A stretch of DNA of 8,533 nt. Source: Candidatus Doudnabacteria bacterium (lineage in GTDB: Bacteria > Patescibacteriota > Doudnabacteria > UBA920 > 2-01-FULL-50-11). Shown here piece by piece: positions 1 through 5,423 of the stretch; the stretch's first letter is position 1; each line of letters starts with the position of its first letter. Under the pieces are notes generated by a model. The model was not told where the DNA came from, ran no database searches, and was given only the letters and a program-made list of their open reading frames with translations. The stretch is from contig JACQJK010000081.1 of assembly GCA_016205055.1 (NCBI GenBank), positions 1 to 8,533 on the forward strand, given 5' to 3'. The position numbers were made by a program, and so were the translations under genes.

Positions 1-134
1 CGCACAAACTCTCCGGGAACCTGAAAGAATTTTGGACTTTTTCGATAGATTACAAGTACCGCATTATTTTTGACTTTGCAGATAAAAACACGATTTATTT
101 TCATTCTGTGGGGGATCATGATATTTATGAATGA
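1..134 (+). CDS. RelE-family toxin, C-terminal part (5' end outside window)
   Basis: The gene enters from the left edge; the first complete codon is at base 3 and the TGA stop is at 132-134, leaving the last 43 residues. They show the C-terminal pattern of RelE/YafQ-type mRNA interferases: a basic aromatic strand (YKYRIIFDF), another strand (NTIYFHSVG), and a terminal GDHDIYE in which His and Tyr fall where the family has catalytic residues. Members of this family cleave mRNA on the ribosome and are neutralised by an antitoxin usually encoded just upstream; that partner would lie outside the window, so an intact toxin-antitoxin pair cannot be confirmed. No terminator with a T-run follows within the next 140 bases. 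A ParE-type relative is less likely given the ending. Family assignment is good, exact subfamily is not. Confidence 0.75.
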   Translation, partial: HKLSGNLKEFWTFSIDYKYRIIFDFADKNTIYFHSVGDHDIYE

Positions 135-272
135 CGAGGCCGTGCTAAAAGTTTTGGATAGACCATAGAAAATATCTTGGCTTTGGGAAAAGGCAAGCCA
201 GTGAATGTAGTGAGGAGCGGGCAACAGGCAGTGGGTAGGTTGCAGTTTGGAACAACAAAAAATCCTTTCTTG

Positions 273-614
273 TTAGGAGTAGTCAGGAAGGGTTGAGGTG
301 AGTTCCGCGGGGAGCGAGTTAAGAGCGTCTTTGGCCTCCAGGACCGCGAGAGCTTTCTCGTAGATTAGGCGGGGAATTTCTACTTCGGCGCCGCACTGAT
401 CCACCCGACATATGCGGTCGGGGTTGCTGGCGTAAACGCGATTGCCTTGCCGGGTAAGCAATATGGCACGATGGACAGTAGTCCCATCGTCCACAACGAG
501 AATTGAAGATATTTCTCGGTATCCATGCCCATCCCCGATTTCGTAAGGTTCATCCCGGCCCCGGGGAGGATACAAACGAGATTTGATACATACGCCCTTT
601 ACGGTTTCAGACAT
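273..614 (-). CDS. hypothetical protein, 113 residues
   Basis: I do not recognise this protein. It is soluble-looking, with no signal peptide or membrane segment. Residues 1-80 alternate short predicted strands and turns (for example SSILVVDDG, HRAILLT, NRVYASN) and contain two isolated cysteines (9 and 74). Residues 82-101 (LIYEKALAVLEAKDALNSLP) look like one amphipathic helix. The ATG at 612-614 is the only Met start available and is preceded by a full AAGGAGG (618-624) with an unusually short 3-base spacer. A TTGCAA-N17-TAGGAT promoter lies just upstream, beyond the topA terminator, so the gene is probably transcribed alone. Only a weak 4-bp hairpin followed by T's (minus strand, about 255-278) could terminate it. 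The good ribosome binding site and promoter make it likely to be a real gene; function is unknown. Confidence 0.6.
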   Translation of the reverse strand: MSETVKGVCIKSRLYPPRGRDEPYEIGDGHGYREISSILVVDDGTTVHRAILLTRQGNRVYASNPDRICRVDQCGAEVEIPRLIYEKALAVLEAKDALNSLPAELTSTLPDYS

Positions 615-617
615 ATG

Positions 618-637
618 CCTCCTTGATCTTGAGGAGG
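618..637 (-). promoter_or_regulatory. Ribosome binding site in a possible sequestering hairpin
   Basis: On the minus strand CCTCCT (637-632), an 8-base loop CAAGATCA (631-624) and AGGAGG (623-618) form a perfect 6-bp GC-rich stem. Its 3' arm is the Shine-Dalgarno sequence of the 113-residue protein, 3 bases before the ATG. If the mRNA begins far enough upstream, the hairpin would hide the ribosome binding site. The best promoter candidate (-10 at 645-640) predicts a start near 633, which would remove most of the 5' arm, so the hairpin matters only if transcription begins earlier. Confidence 0.35.
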
Positions 638-639
638 GT

Positions 640-668
640 ATCCTACCAGCAATTTAGTCATATTGCAA
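640..668 (-). promoter_or_regulatory. Candidate promoter for the 113-residue protein
   Basis: Minus strand: -35 TTGCAA (668-663), 17-base spacer, -10 TAGGAT (645-640). The -10 is preceded by TGG, giving an extended TGn motif. Each hexamer matches consensus at 4 of 6 positions. It sits between the topA terminator and the gene start, where a promoter is needed. Confidence 0.45.
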
Positions 669-675
669 GAGCGAT

Positions 676-696
676 AAAAAACCGAGGGTTACTCGG
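676..696 (-). terminator. Intrinsic terminator of topA
   Basis: Read on the minus strand: CCGAG (696-692), loop TAACC, CTCGG (686-682), then six T's (681-676), 20 bases past the topA stop. The + strand also carries a T-rich run after the hairpin (698-708), so it could work both ways, although no + strand gene ends nearby. Confidence 0.75.
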
Positions 697-716
697 ATTT
701 TTCTTTTTGAAAGGTT

Positions 717-3026
717 TTAGGTGGCTGGGGTGGATTTTTTCTTGGCCGAGGTTTTTTTCGAGTGGTTTTTGTTCCAGTTGTTAAGCGCGCTTACTAGGTC
801 GGTTTCCGATTCCGGTTTGGTGTTGGTTAAAAACTCACAGTCGGGATAGCGCGTGCAGGCGTAAAATATTTTTCCTCGCCCCCGCGATTTTTTCTCCACG
901 ACATCACCAATCTGATAATCGGACCCAACTTCGCCAAGGATTCGTCTGGCTTCGCAGTTGGGACATTTAAACCCCGTGCGGTTTAAGATTTTACTCATCC
1001 CTCGGCAGGCCGGATACCGGCTGCAGCCCAAGAAATAGCCGAAGCGGCCGCGTTTGACGTCCATGGGGCTTGCGCAAATCGGGCATTTTTCGTTTTGCGT
1101 TTTTTCCTGCAGTTCCTTGATTTTCGCCGCTTCTTCCGGCATCGGCAGAGTCATTTTGATTTTCGGATCGGGGCAGGCCAAAAATTTACCCATGCGGCCG
1201 AATTTAACCACCATCAGTTCATTGCAGTGCGGACAGGGGGTGGCGGAAAGCTCGATGTGTTTTTCCACGGTGGCCTCTTTTTCGATGAGATGTTTTTTGA
1301 ACGGTTCGTAAAATTCCTTCGCAACTTCTTGCCAGCCGATTGTGCCTTCCGCGATTTGATCCAGTTCTTCCTCAACATGAGAGGTAAAATTAATATCGAC
1401 AATTTCCGGAAAATTCTCCACCAGAAGATCGTTCACTATAATACCCACCTCGGAGGGGTGGTAGCGTTTTTCTTTTTTTTCCACGTAGCCGCGGCTTTGA
1501 ATGGTGGTTAAGGTCGGGGCGTAGGTGGAAGGGCGGCCGATGCCATGGGCTTCCAGGGCCTTGATTAAGGTGGCGTCGCTGTAGCGGCCGGGCGGTTCGG
1601 TGAAATGCTGCAATGGATTGATTGCGAGCAGGTTTAACGGCTCTTTTTCGGAAAGCGCCGGCAGCGCATCGGTTGGTTCTTCCTCGCTCTTTTCGTCGGT
1701 GCCTTCCACGTAGGCGCGAATGAACCCGTCGAATTTCACCACTTGGCCGGTGGCGCGAAAGAGATGCTGCGCGCCCAGTCCGGGTTTTTGGGCCTCGATA
1801 TTAACGGCGGTCTGCTCCAGAACCGCGGGTTTCATTTGGCTGGCCACGGTTCTTTTCCAGATCAATTCGTAGATTTTTTTTTGGTTGCGATCCAGGTATT
1901 GAGCAATCGAGTCCGGCGTCCGGTTGGCGTCGCTTGGCCGAATCGCTTCGTGCGCTTCTTGCGCCCCTTTGGATTTATTGCGGAAGCGGCGCACTTCGGG
2001 TAGAGCGTACTCGGATCCAAAGTGAGTTTGAATGACGCTCCGGATTTGCACAAGCGACAGTTCCGCTAAGTTGACACTGTCCGTTCGCATATAAGTGATA
2101 AGGCCCACACCGCCTTCTTCTCCCAGTTCCAGTCCTTCGTAGAGTTGTTGGGCAACCAGCATTGTCTGTTTTGCGGACATCCCAAATTTTCTGGCGGCTT
2201 CTTGTTGCAAAGTGGAGGTGGTAAAAGGCGGGGCGGGATGACGCTCGAGGGTTTTGCGAGTAATCGAGTCAACCGCAAACTTTGCTCCGGTAAGCCGTTT
2301 GAGAATGGTCTGGGCTTCTGTTTCGGTTTTGATCTGGAATTTTTCCAAGGTTTTGCCGGCGATTGCGTGGAGCTTGGCGGTGAATTTTAGTTTGTCTTTT
2401 TCAAAATCGGCTTCTATGCTCCAGTATTCCCGTTTGACAAAATTCTGGATTTCCCGCTCTCGCTCCACCACCAGTCGCACCGCCACCGATTGTACGCGCC
2501 CGGCAGAAAGCCCGGAACGGACTTTCCGCCACAAGAAAGGCGAGAGCTCGTAGCCCACCAGTCGGTCGAGTATGCGCCTGGCTTGCTGGGCGTCAACCAG
2601 GCGGAGGTCGAGTGAGCGGGGAGTTTGAATGGCCTGTTCGATGGCCGGTTTGGTAATTTCATGGAAGACTATGCGCGAAATCCGTTTATCCGCGCTCCCA
2701 TCATTGATTTGCTGCTCGTTGCCTAATCCTAGGGCCTGCACCAAGTGCCAGGAAATGGCTTCTCCCTCGCGGTCCTCGTCAGTGGCCAAAAGAATTGCCT
2801 TGGCTTTTTGTGCCTTCTTCTTCAGTTCCGCAACGATCGGTTTGGCCTTTTGCGGAATGATATAATGGGGAGCGAAATCGTTTTTTACGTCAACACCAAG
2901 TTTGCTTTTTGGCAGGTCGCGGACGTGGCCCATGGAGGATTCCACCAAGTACTCTTCCCCCAAGAAGCGAGAGATGAATTTGGCTTTTGTGGGCGACTCG
3001 ACGATAACCAGGGTTTTTTTGCTCAT
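717..3026 (-). CDS. topA: DNA topoisomerase I (type IA)
   Basis: Relaxes negative supercoils by transient single-strand cleavage through a 5'-phosphotyrosine. The 769 residues contain the full family order. The Toprim domain spans about 4-122, with Glu10 in IVESPTKAKFI and the metal-binding D83-x-D85-x-E87. The catalytic core carries the active-site Tyr312 in GLITYMRTDS, and later EAHEAIRPSD, EPPGRYSDATLIKALE and HGIGRPSTYAP. C-terminal zinc ribbons start at 598, 648 and 688, followed by a lysine-rich tail (754-765) typical of DNA-contacting ends. The second and third ribbons have four cysteines each (648/651/668/674 and 688/691/724/730); the first has only 598/601/618, with Lys where the fourth Cys would be near 624. 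The ATG at 3026 begins the canonical N terminus, but no Shine-Dalgarno precedes it; the bases before it are a run of T's. It is transcribed divergently from the SAM riboswitch gene and ends at its own terminator. Confidence 0.97.
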   Translation of the reverse strand: MSKKTLVIVESPTKAKFISRFLGEEYLVESSMGHVRDLPKSKLGVDVKNDFAPHYIIPQKAKPIVAELKKKAQKAKAILLATDEDREGEAISWHLVQALGLGNEQQINDGSADKRISRIVFHEITKPAIEQAIQTPRSLDLRLVDAQQARRILDRLVGYELSPFLWRKVRSGLSAGRVQSVAVRLVVEREREIQNFVKREYWSIEADFEKDKLKFTAKLHAIAGKTLEKFQIKTETEAQTILKRLTGAKFAVDSITRKTLERHPAPPFTTSTLQQEAARKFGMSAKQTMLVAQQLYEGLELGEEGGVGLITYMRTDSVNLAELSLVQIRSVIQTHFGSEYALPEVRRFRNKSKGAQEAHEAIRPSDANRTPDSIAQYLDRNQKKIYELIWKRTVASQMKPAVLEQTAVNIEAQKPGLGAQHLFRATGQVVKFDGFIRAYVEGTDEKSEEEPTDALPALSEKEPLNLLAINPLQHFTEPPGRYSDATLIKALEAHGIGRPSTYAPTLTTIQSRGYVEKKEKRYHPSEVGIIVNDLLVENFPEIVDINFTSHVEEELDQIAEGTIGWQEVAKEFYEPFKKHLIEKEATVEKHIELSATPCPHCNELMVVKFGRMGKFLACPDPKIKMTLPMPEEAAKIKELQEKTQNEKCPICASPMDVKRGRFGYFLGCSRYPACRGMSKILNRTGFKCPNCEARRILGEVGSDYQIGDVVEKKSRGRGKIFYACTRYPDCEFLTNTKPESETDLVSALNNWNKNHSKKTSAKKKSTPAT

Positions 3027-3083
3027 AAAAAAAATTTTTACCGGCCGGGCTTTGTTGCGCCGAAAATAGTTTTAACTGGTGGC

Positions 3084-3113
3084 AGTTTAAACAAGTGCCG
3101 TAATGCTTGTCAA
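3084..3113 (-). promoter_or_regulatory. Candidate topA promoter
   Basis: Minus strand: a perfect TTGACA (3113-3108), 18-base spacer and a weak -10 TAAACT (3089-3084, 4 of 6). It would give a leader of roughly 50 bases. The perfect -35 box and position support it; the -10 is uncertain. Confidence 0.4.
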
Positions 3114-3129
3114 GAAAAAGTTTGACAAG
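3106..3129. repeat. Perfect inverted repeat made of two back-to-back -35 boxes
   Basis: CTTGTCAA (3106-3113), 8 bases, TTGACAAG (3122-3129): an 8-bp perfect palindrome with one divergent TTGACA in each arm. The left arm serves the candidate topA promoter and the right arm the riboswitch promoter. It may be simply two facing promoters, or an operator site as well. Confidence 0.6.
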
Positions 3130-3149
3130 GAATCCATTTTCGCTATACT
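3122..3149 (+). promoter_or_regulatory. Sigma70-type promoter of the SAM riboswitch transcript
   Basis: Consensus TTGACA (3122-3127), 16-base spacer, TATACT (3144-3149, 5 of 6). Predicted transcription start near 3156, about 20 bases before the first aptamer stem, as expected for a riboswitch leader. Confidence 0.8.
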
Positions 3150-3175
3150 GGTTACGGTAGTTGAAAACTAGATTA

Positions 3176-3297
3176 TGCATCAAGAACACGGCGAGAGGAA
3201 CTGACCTTTATGACCCGTTGGCAACCCCGAGTGTATCCGCCTTAGGCGGAGCAATCGAGCGGGTGCCTAATTCAGCTCCGTAACTACGGAAGATGTG
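3176..3297 (+). promoter_or_regulatory. SAM-I (S-box) riboswitch aptamer
   Basis: The leader matches the S-box layout. P1 pairs TGCATC (3176-3181) with GATGTG (3292-3297). GAGAGGAACTGACC at 3193-3206 corresponds to the P2/kink-turn and pseudoknot-loop segment, and GGCAACC at 3220-3226 is the conserved J2/3 sequence. P3 is an extended arm closed by CCGCCTTAGGCGG at 3237-3249. GGTGCCTAATTCAGC (3262-3276) matches the conserved J3/4 block. P4 is CCGTAACTACGG, followed by the hallmark GGAAGAT before the 3' arm of P1. SAM-I aptamers bind S-adenosylmethionine and generally turn off methionine and SAM synthesis genes when SAM is plentiful. The gene downstream, a MetE-type methyltransferase, fits. Confidence 0.92.
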
Positions 3298-3322
3298 CTC
3301 CGGCTCAGTCGGAGAAACGCAC
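3295..3322 (+). promoter_or_regulatory. Anti-terminator helix of the riboswitch
   Basis: GTGC (3295-3298) can pair with GCAC (3319-3322) around an inner hairpin CTCCG/CGGAG (3298-3302/3310-3314). This uses the 3' arm of P1 on one side and the 5' arm of the terminator stem on the other, so it is mutually exclusive with both. The layout predicts an OFF switch: SAM stabilises P1, breaks the anti-terminator and frees the terminator. Confidence 0.6.
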
Positions 3323-3358
3323 TCCAATTTAGTGTTACGGTTGGAGTTTTTTGTTTTT
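3321..3358 (+). terminator. Riboswitch-controlled intrinsic terminator
   Basis: ACTCCAA (3321-3327), 13-base loop, TTGGAGT (3341-3347), then T5-G-T5 (3348-3358). The 7-bp stem directly follows the aptamer and precedes the coding sequence by under 40 bases. Confidence 0.85.
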
Positions 3359-3395
3359 ATGCAAGCATCTTAAAAGAATCATTCATAGCATACTC

Positions 3396-4475
3396 ATGGC
3401 AAAGAAAGCTTTATTATTCCCGACCAGTGTGGTTGGCAGCTTACCACGGCCGCAGTTTGTGCGCGAGATGATTTGGCAAGACGCTGACCCGTTTTCCGCA
3501 ACCATGGACAAAGCCGTGCGCTACGCCATTGCCCTGCAAGAGCAGGCCGGCTTGGATATTATTTCCGACGGCGAGTGGCGCAGGAAATCATATGTTTGGG
3601 TGCTAACCCAGCAAGTGATCGGCGGATTTCAGTATTTTTTTGACAAGCAATCTGGCCAGCCCTTGCATATCGTGGTTGGCAAACTGCAAGTTAATAAACC
3701 CGGGTTTTTCGCCAGAGAAGCAGTCTTTCTAAAACAAAACTCTAGCAAGAAAATCAAAGTTGCCGTACCTTCACCGTATTTGCTGGGCCAGCGGATGTGG
3801 GACGAGGAAAGATCAGCCAGAGCTTATAAAACCCGCCGGGAGTTTATGGAAGCTTTGGTGCCGATTTTAAACAAAGAAATTTTGTTGTTGCGACATGCCG
3901 GTGCCGACGTTATCCAGATTGATGATCCGCATATTTGCATGTTTGTGGATAAAAAGACCCGCGCCAGGTTCAAATCTCCCGACGAAGAGCTGAAGTACGC
4001 TTGCGTTTTGGTCAACGAAGTTATAAAAGGCGTGAAAGGGGTGGAAACCGCTTTGCATCTGTGCCGCCGGAACCGGGCGTTTCTTTACAGGCAAAACCGC
4101 AGCCGCAGGGGTTGGGTTGGGGAAGGCGGCTATGAACCGATTATCCCGTTTATTCAAGATTTAAAAGTCAACCAGTTTGTTTTGGAATACAGTATTCCAG
4201 TGGCAGGCGACTTGCGGGCGCTGGCCCTGATCCCCAAAAGATTTAAAATTGGTTTGGGGTGCGTGGAGTGCCGGTTTGAACACATTGACACGCCAAAAGA
4301 AATCACAGCCCGGGTTGAGCAGGCGCTTCAATATGTTGCGCCAGAGAGAATTTTACTGAATCCAGACTGCGGTTTTGCGCCGCGTCTGCAAACCGCTATT
4401 CCAGTGGATGAAGCTTATTTAAAATTAAAGAACGAAGTCGAAGCAGCGAAAATATTAAGAGAAAAATATGTCTAG
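3396..4475 (+). CDS. MetE-like zinc methyltransferase (catalytic domain only)
   Basis: Probably transfers a methyl group to homocysteine to make methionine; the methyl donor is not shown. The 359 residues match the catalytic C-terminal domain of cobalamin-independent methionine synthase (COG0620-type, UROD/MetE fold) without the N-terminal half of full MetE. The zinc ligands are all visible: His221 and Cys223 in ALHLCRRN, Glu264 in VLEYS, Cys325 in NPDCGF; the Glu-to-Cys spacing (61) equals that of E. coli MetE. QIDDPH (174-179) is the substrate-side motif. Single-domain relatives called core-MetE take methyl groups from corrinoids instead of folate. I start at ATG 3396 (MAKKALLFPTSVVGSLPRP, the usual N terminus). 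An in-frame TTG at 3351 lies in the terminator T-run and is rejected. No strong Shine-Dalgarno is present. The SAM-I riboswitch upstream supports a methionine role; other thiol methyltransferase functions remain possible. Confidence 0.85.
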   Translation: MAKKALLFPTSVVGSLPRPQFVREMIWQDADPFSATMDKAVRYAIALQEQAGLDIISDGEWRRKSYVWVLTQQVIGGFQYFFDKQSGQPLHIVVGKLQVNKPGFFAREAVFLKQNSSKKIKVAVPSPYLLGQRMWDEERSARAYKTRREFMEALVPILNKEILLLRHAGADVIQIDDPHICMFVDKKTRARFKSPDEELKYACVLVNEVIKGVKGVETALHLCRRNRAFLYRQNRSRRGWVGEGGYEPIIPFIQDLKVNQFVLEYSIPVAGDLRALALIPKRFKIGLGCVECRFEHIDTPKEITARVEQALQYVAPERILLNPDCGFAPRLQTAIPVDEAYLKLKNEVEAAKILREKYV

Positions 4476-4552
4476 GGATTTTTTGGTTTTGAGCCGGGCA
4501 GTTATGATGATGTCTTCATAGCGAAGTTATGGTTTTCATGAGTTTAAAAAGT

Positions 4553-4578
4553 CTTCGCTTATCCCGAAGGTTTTTTTT
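4553..4578 (+). terminator. Intrinsic terminator after the MetE-like gene
   Basis: CTTCG (4553-4557), 7-base loop, CGAAG (4565-4569), then eight T's (4571-4578). The stem is short (5 bp, plus one possible wobble) but the T-run is strong. AGCGAAG at 4520-4526 could pair with CTTCGCT at 4553-4559 and compete with the terminator; whether this matters is unknown. Confidence 0.65.
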
Positions 4579-4606
4579 GACTGCACGGTCGGGTTTTGGC
4601 TATAGT
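4577..4606 (+). promoter_or_regulatory. Promoter of the SAM methyltransferase gene
   Basis: TTGACT (4577-4582, 5 of 6), 18-base spacer, TATAGT (4601-4606, 5 of 6); predicted start near 4613. It begins directly in the T-run of the preceding terminator, so the gene has its own transcript. Confidence 0.7.
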
Positions 4607-4628
4607 TTAGCAAATCCGGCTGTGCAGT
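4580..4628. repeat. Inverted repeat flanking the methyltransferase promoter
   Basis: ACTGCAC (4580-4586) and GTGCAGT (4622-4628) are perfect inverted 7-mers with centres 42 bp apart, about four helical turns. One overlaps the -35 box and the other lies about 10 bases past the predicted start. The first arm is upstream of the start, so it cannot be an RNA hairpin from this promoter. It may be a pair of operator half-sites. Confidence 0.35.
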
Positions 4629-4654
4629 GAAATTGACTTAAGGAGAGACAAATC

Positions 4655-5341
4655 ATGGAAATTGCTGTGAACATCAGCTGGTGGGATACTCTTGGCAGCA
4701 AATACGTAATTGGCGGTGGCGAACCGTCCAGTTACGTGGCTTGTGGTAACGGATACGAGTTTTTATCGCAGGCTTTACGCGGAGTTTCCTCGGCTCAAAT
4801 TCTAGACCACGGCGTATGGGAAGGTCGTCATCTCCCGATTCTGAAAGCCCTGGCCGGCCCGCAAGGCCAGGTGTACGGAGTTGATCATCCAAAATCTTGG
4901 TATGCGGTCGAGAGTGCTTTAAGGCAGTATCCGGATGTGAGTTTTCATCCAGTAGGCGATTTCGCCCCATTCCCATTTCCTGACGAGCACTTTGACGCCG
5001 TTCTTTCCTGGAGGACCTTGCATAACCTTACAGCAAGGGGACAGTTGATGTTTTGTCTGGGTGAGTTAGCCAGGATTTTGAAGGTCGGGAGCCCGCTTTT
5101 GGTTTCGGTGCTCGCTGAAAAAGGGTCTTCAACACTTCCTCAACTTAAGATCGGAAAAAATTCCGCCGGCAACCCCAGGCAGTCATGGTATTTCAGCATA
5201 ATGGCGGTTTATGCAACCTTGTGCTGTGGTAGGGGGCAGCTTCAGGTGCAGAAAGCGGAGCAAGTACTTGAGGGTTCGGTTATAGACGGGGTGCAGGTTC
5301 AAACTCCATATTGGGCCGTTCAGCTCGTGCGCCTCAAGTAG
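4655..5341 (+). CDS. Class I SAM-dependent methyltransferase-like protein
   Basis: A 228-residue protein with a Rossmann-type methyltransferase layout. Motif I is ILDHGVWEGRH (49-59), a degenerate form of the glycine-rich SAM loop. An acidic residue ends strand 2 (VYGVDHP, Asp77). FPFPDEHFDAVLSWRTLHNL (106-125) is the usual motif after helix C in Methyltransf_11/25-type enzymes, and ELARILKVGSPLLVSVL (137-153) is the following helix-strand pair. No membrane segment or signal peptide. The substrate cannot be read from the sequence; the C-terminal part (155-228) is not one I recognise. AAGGAG (4640-4645) lies 9 bases before the ATG, the best ribosome binding site in the window. The gene has its own promoter and a strong terminator, so it is monocistronic. 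Trp55 and Glu56 in the SAM loop are unusual, so activity is likely but not certain. Confidence 0.75.
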   Translation: MEIAVNISWWDTLGSKYVIGGGEPSSYVACGNGYEFLSQALRGVSSAQILDHGVWEGRHLPILKALAGPQGQVYGVDHPKSWYAVESALRQYPDVSFHPVGDFAPFPFPDEHFDAVLSWRTLHNLTARGQLMFCLGELARILKVGSPLLVSVLAEKGSSTLPQLKIGKNSAGNPRQSWYFSIMAVYATLCCGRGQLQVQKAEQVLEGSVIDGVQVQTPYWAVQLVRLK

Positions 5342-5400
5342 TCGATCGGGGGGAGTGTTCATAACTTGTTCAAGCATCGGCCATCGGCGACAGATTACAA

Positions 5401-5423
5401 CCGCTCTTCGGAGCGGTTTTTTT
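5401..5423 (+). terminator. UUCG-loop intrinsic terminator of the methyltransferase gene
   Basis: CCGCTC (5401-5406), TTCG tetraloop, GAGCGG (5411-5416), then seven T's (5417-5423). The T-run overlaps the stop codon of the convergent CapA-family gene. On the minus strand the hairpin is not followed by a T-run, so it acts mainly rightward. Confidence 0.9.

Noticed and set aside
135..272. Short open frames between the RelE remnant and the 113-residue gene
   Set aside because: All are short, lack ribosome sites and resemble nothing known.
1095..1511. Open frame of 138 codons on the + strand inside topA
   Set aside because: It is antisense to the best-conserved C-terminal part of topA, has a low-complexity Phe-rich translation and no ribosome site.
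3351..3395. Upstream in-frame TTG start for the MetE-like gene, adding 15 residues
   Set aside because: The TTG lies in the T-run of the riboswitch terminator, no ribosome site precedes it, and family homology begins at the ATG at 3396.
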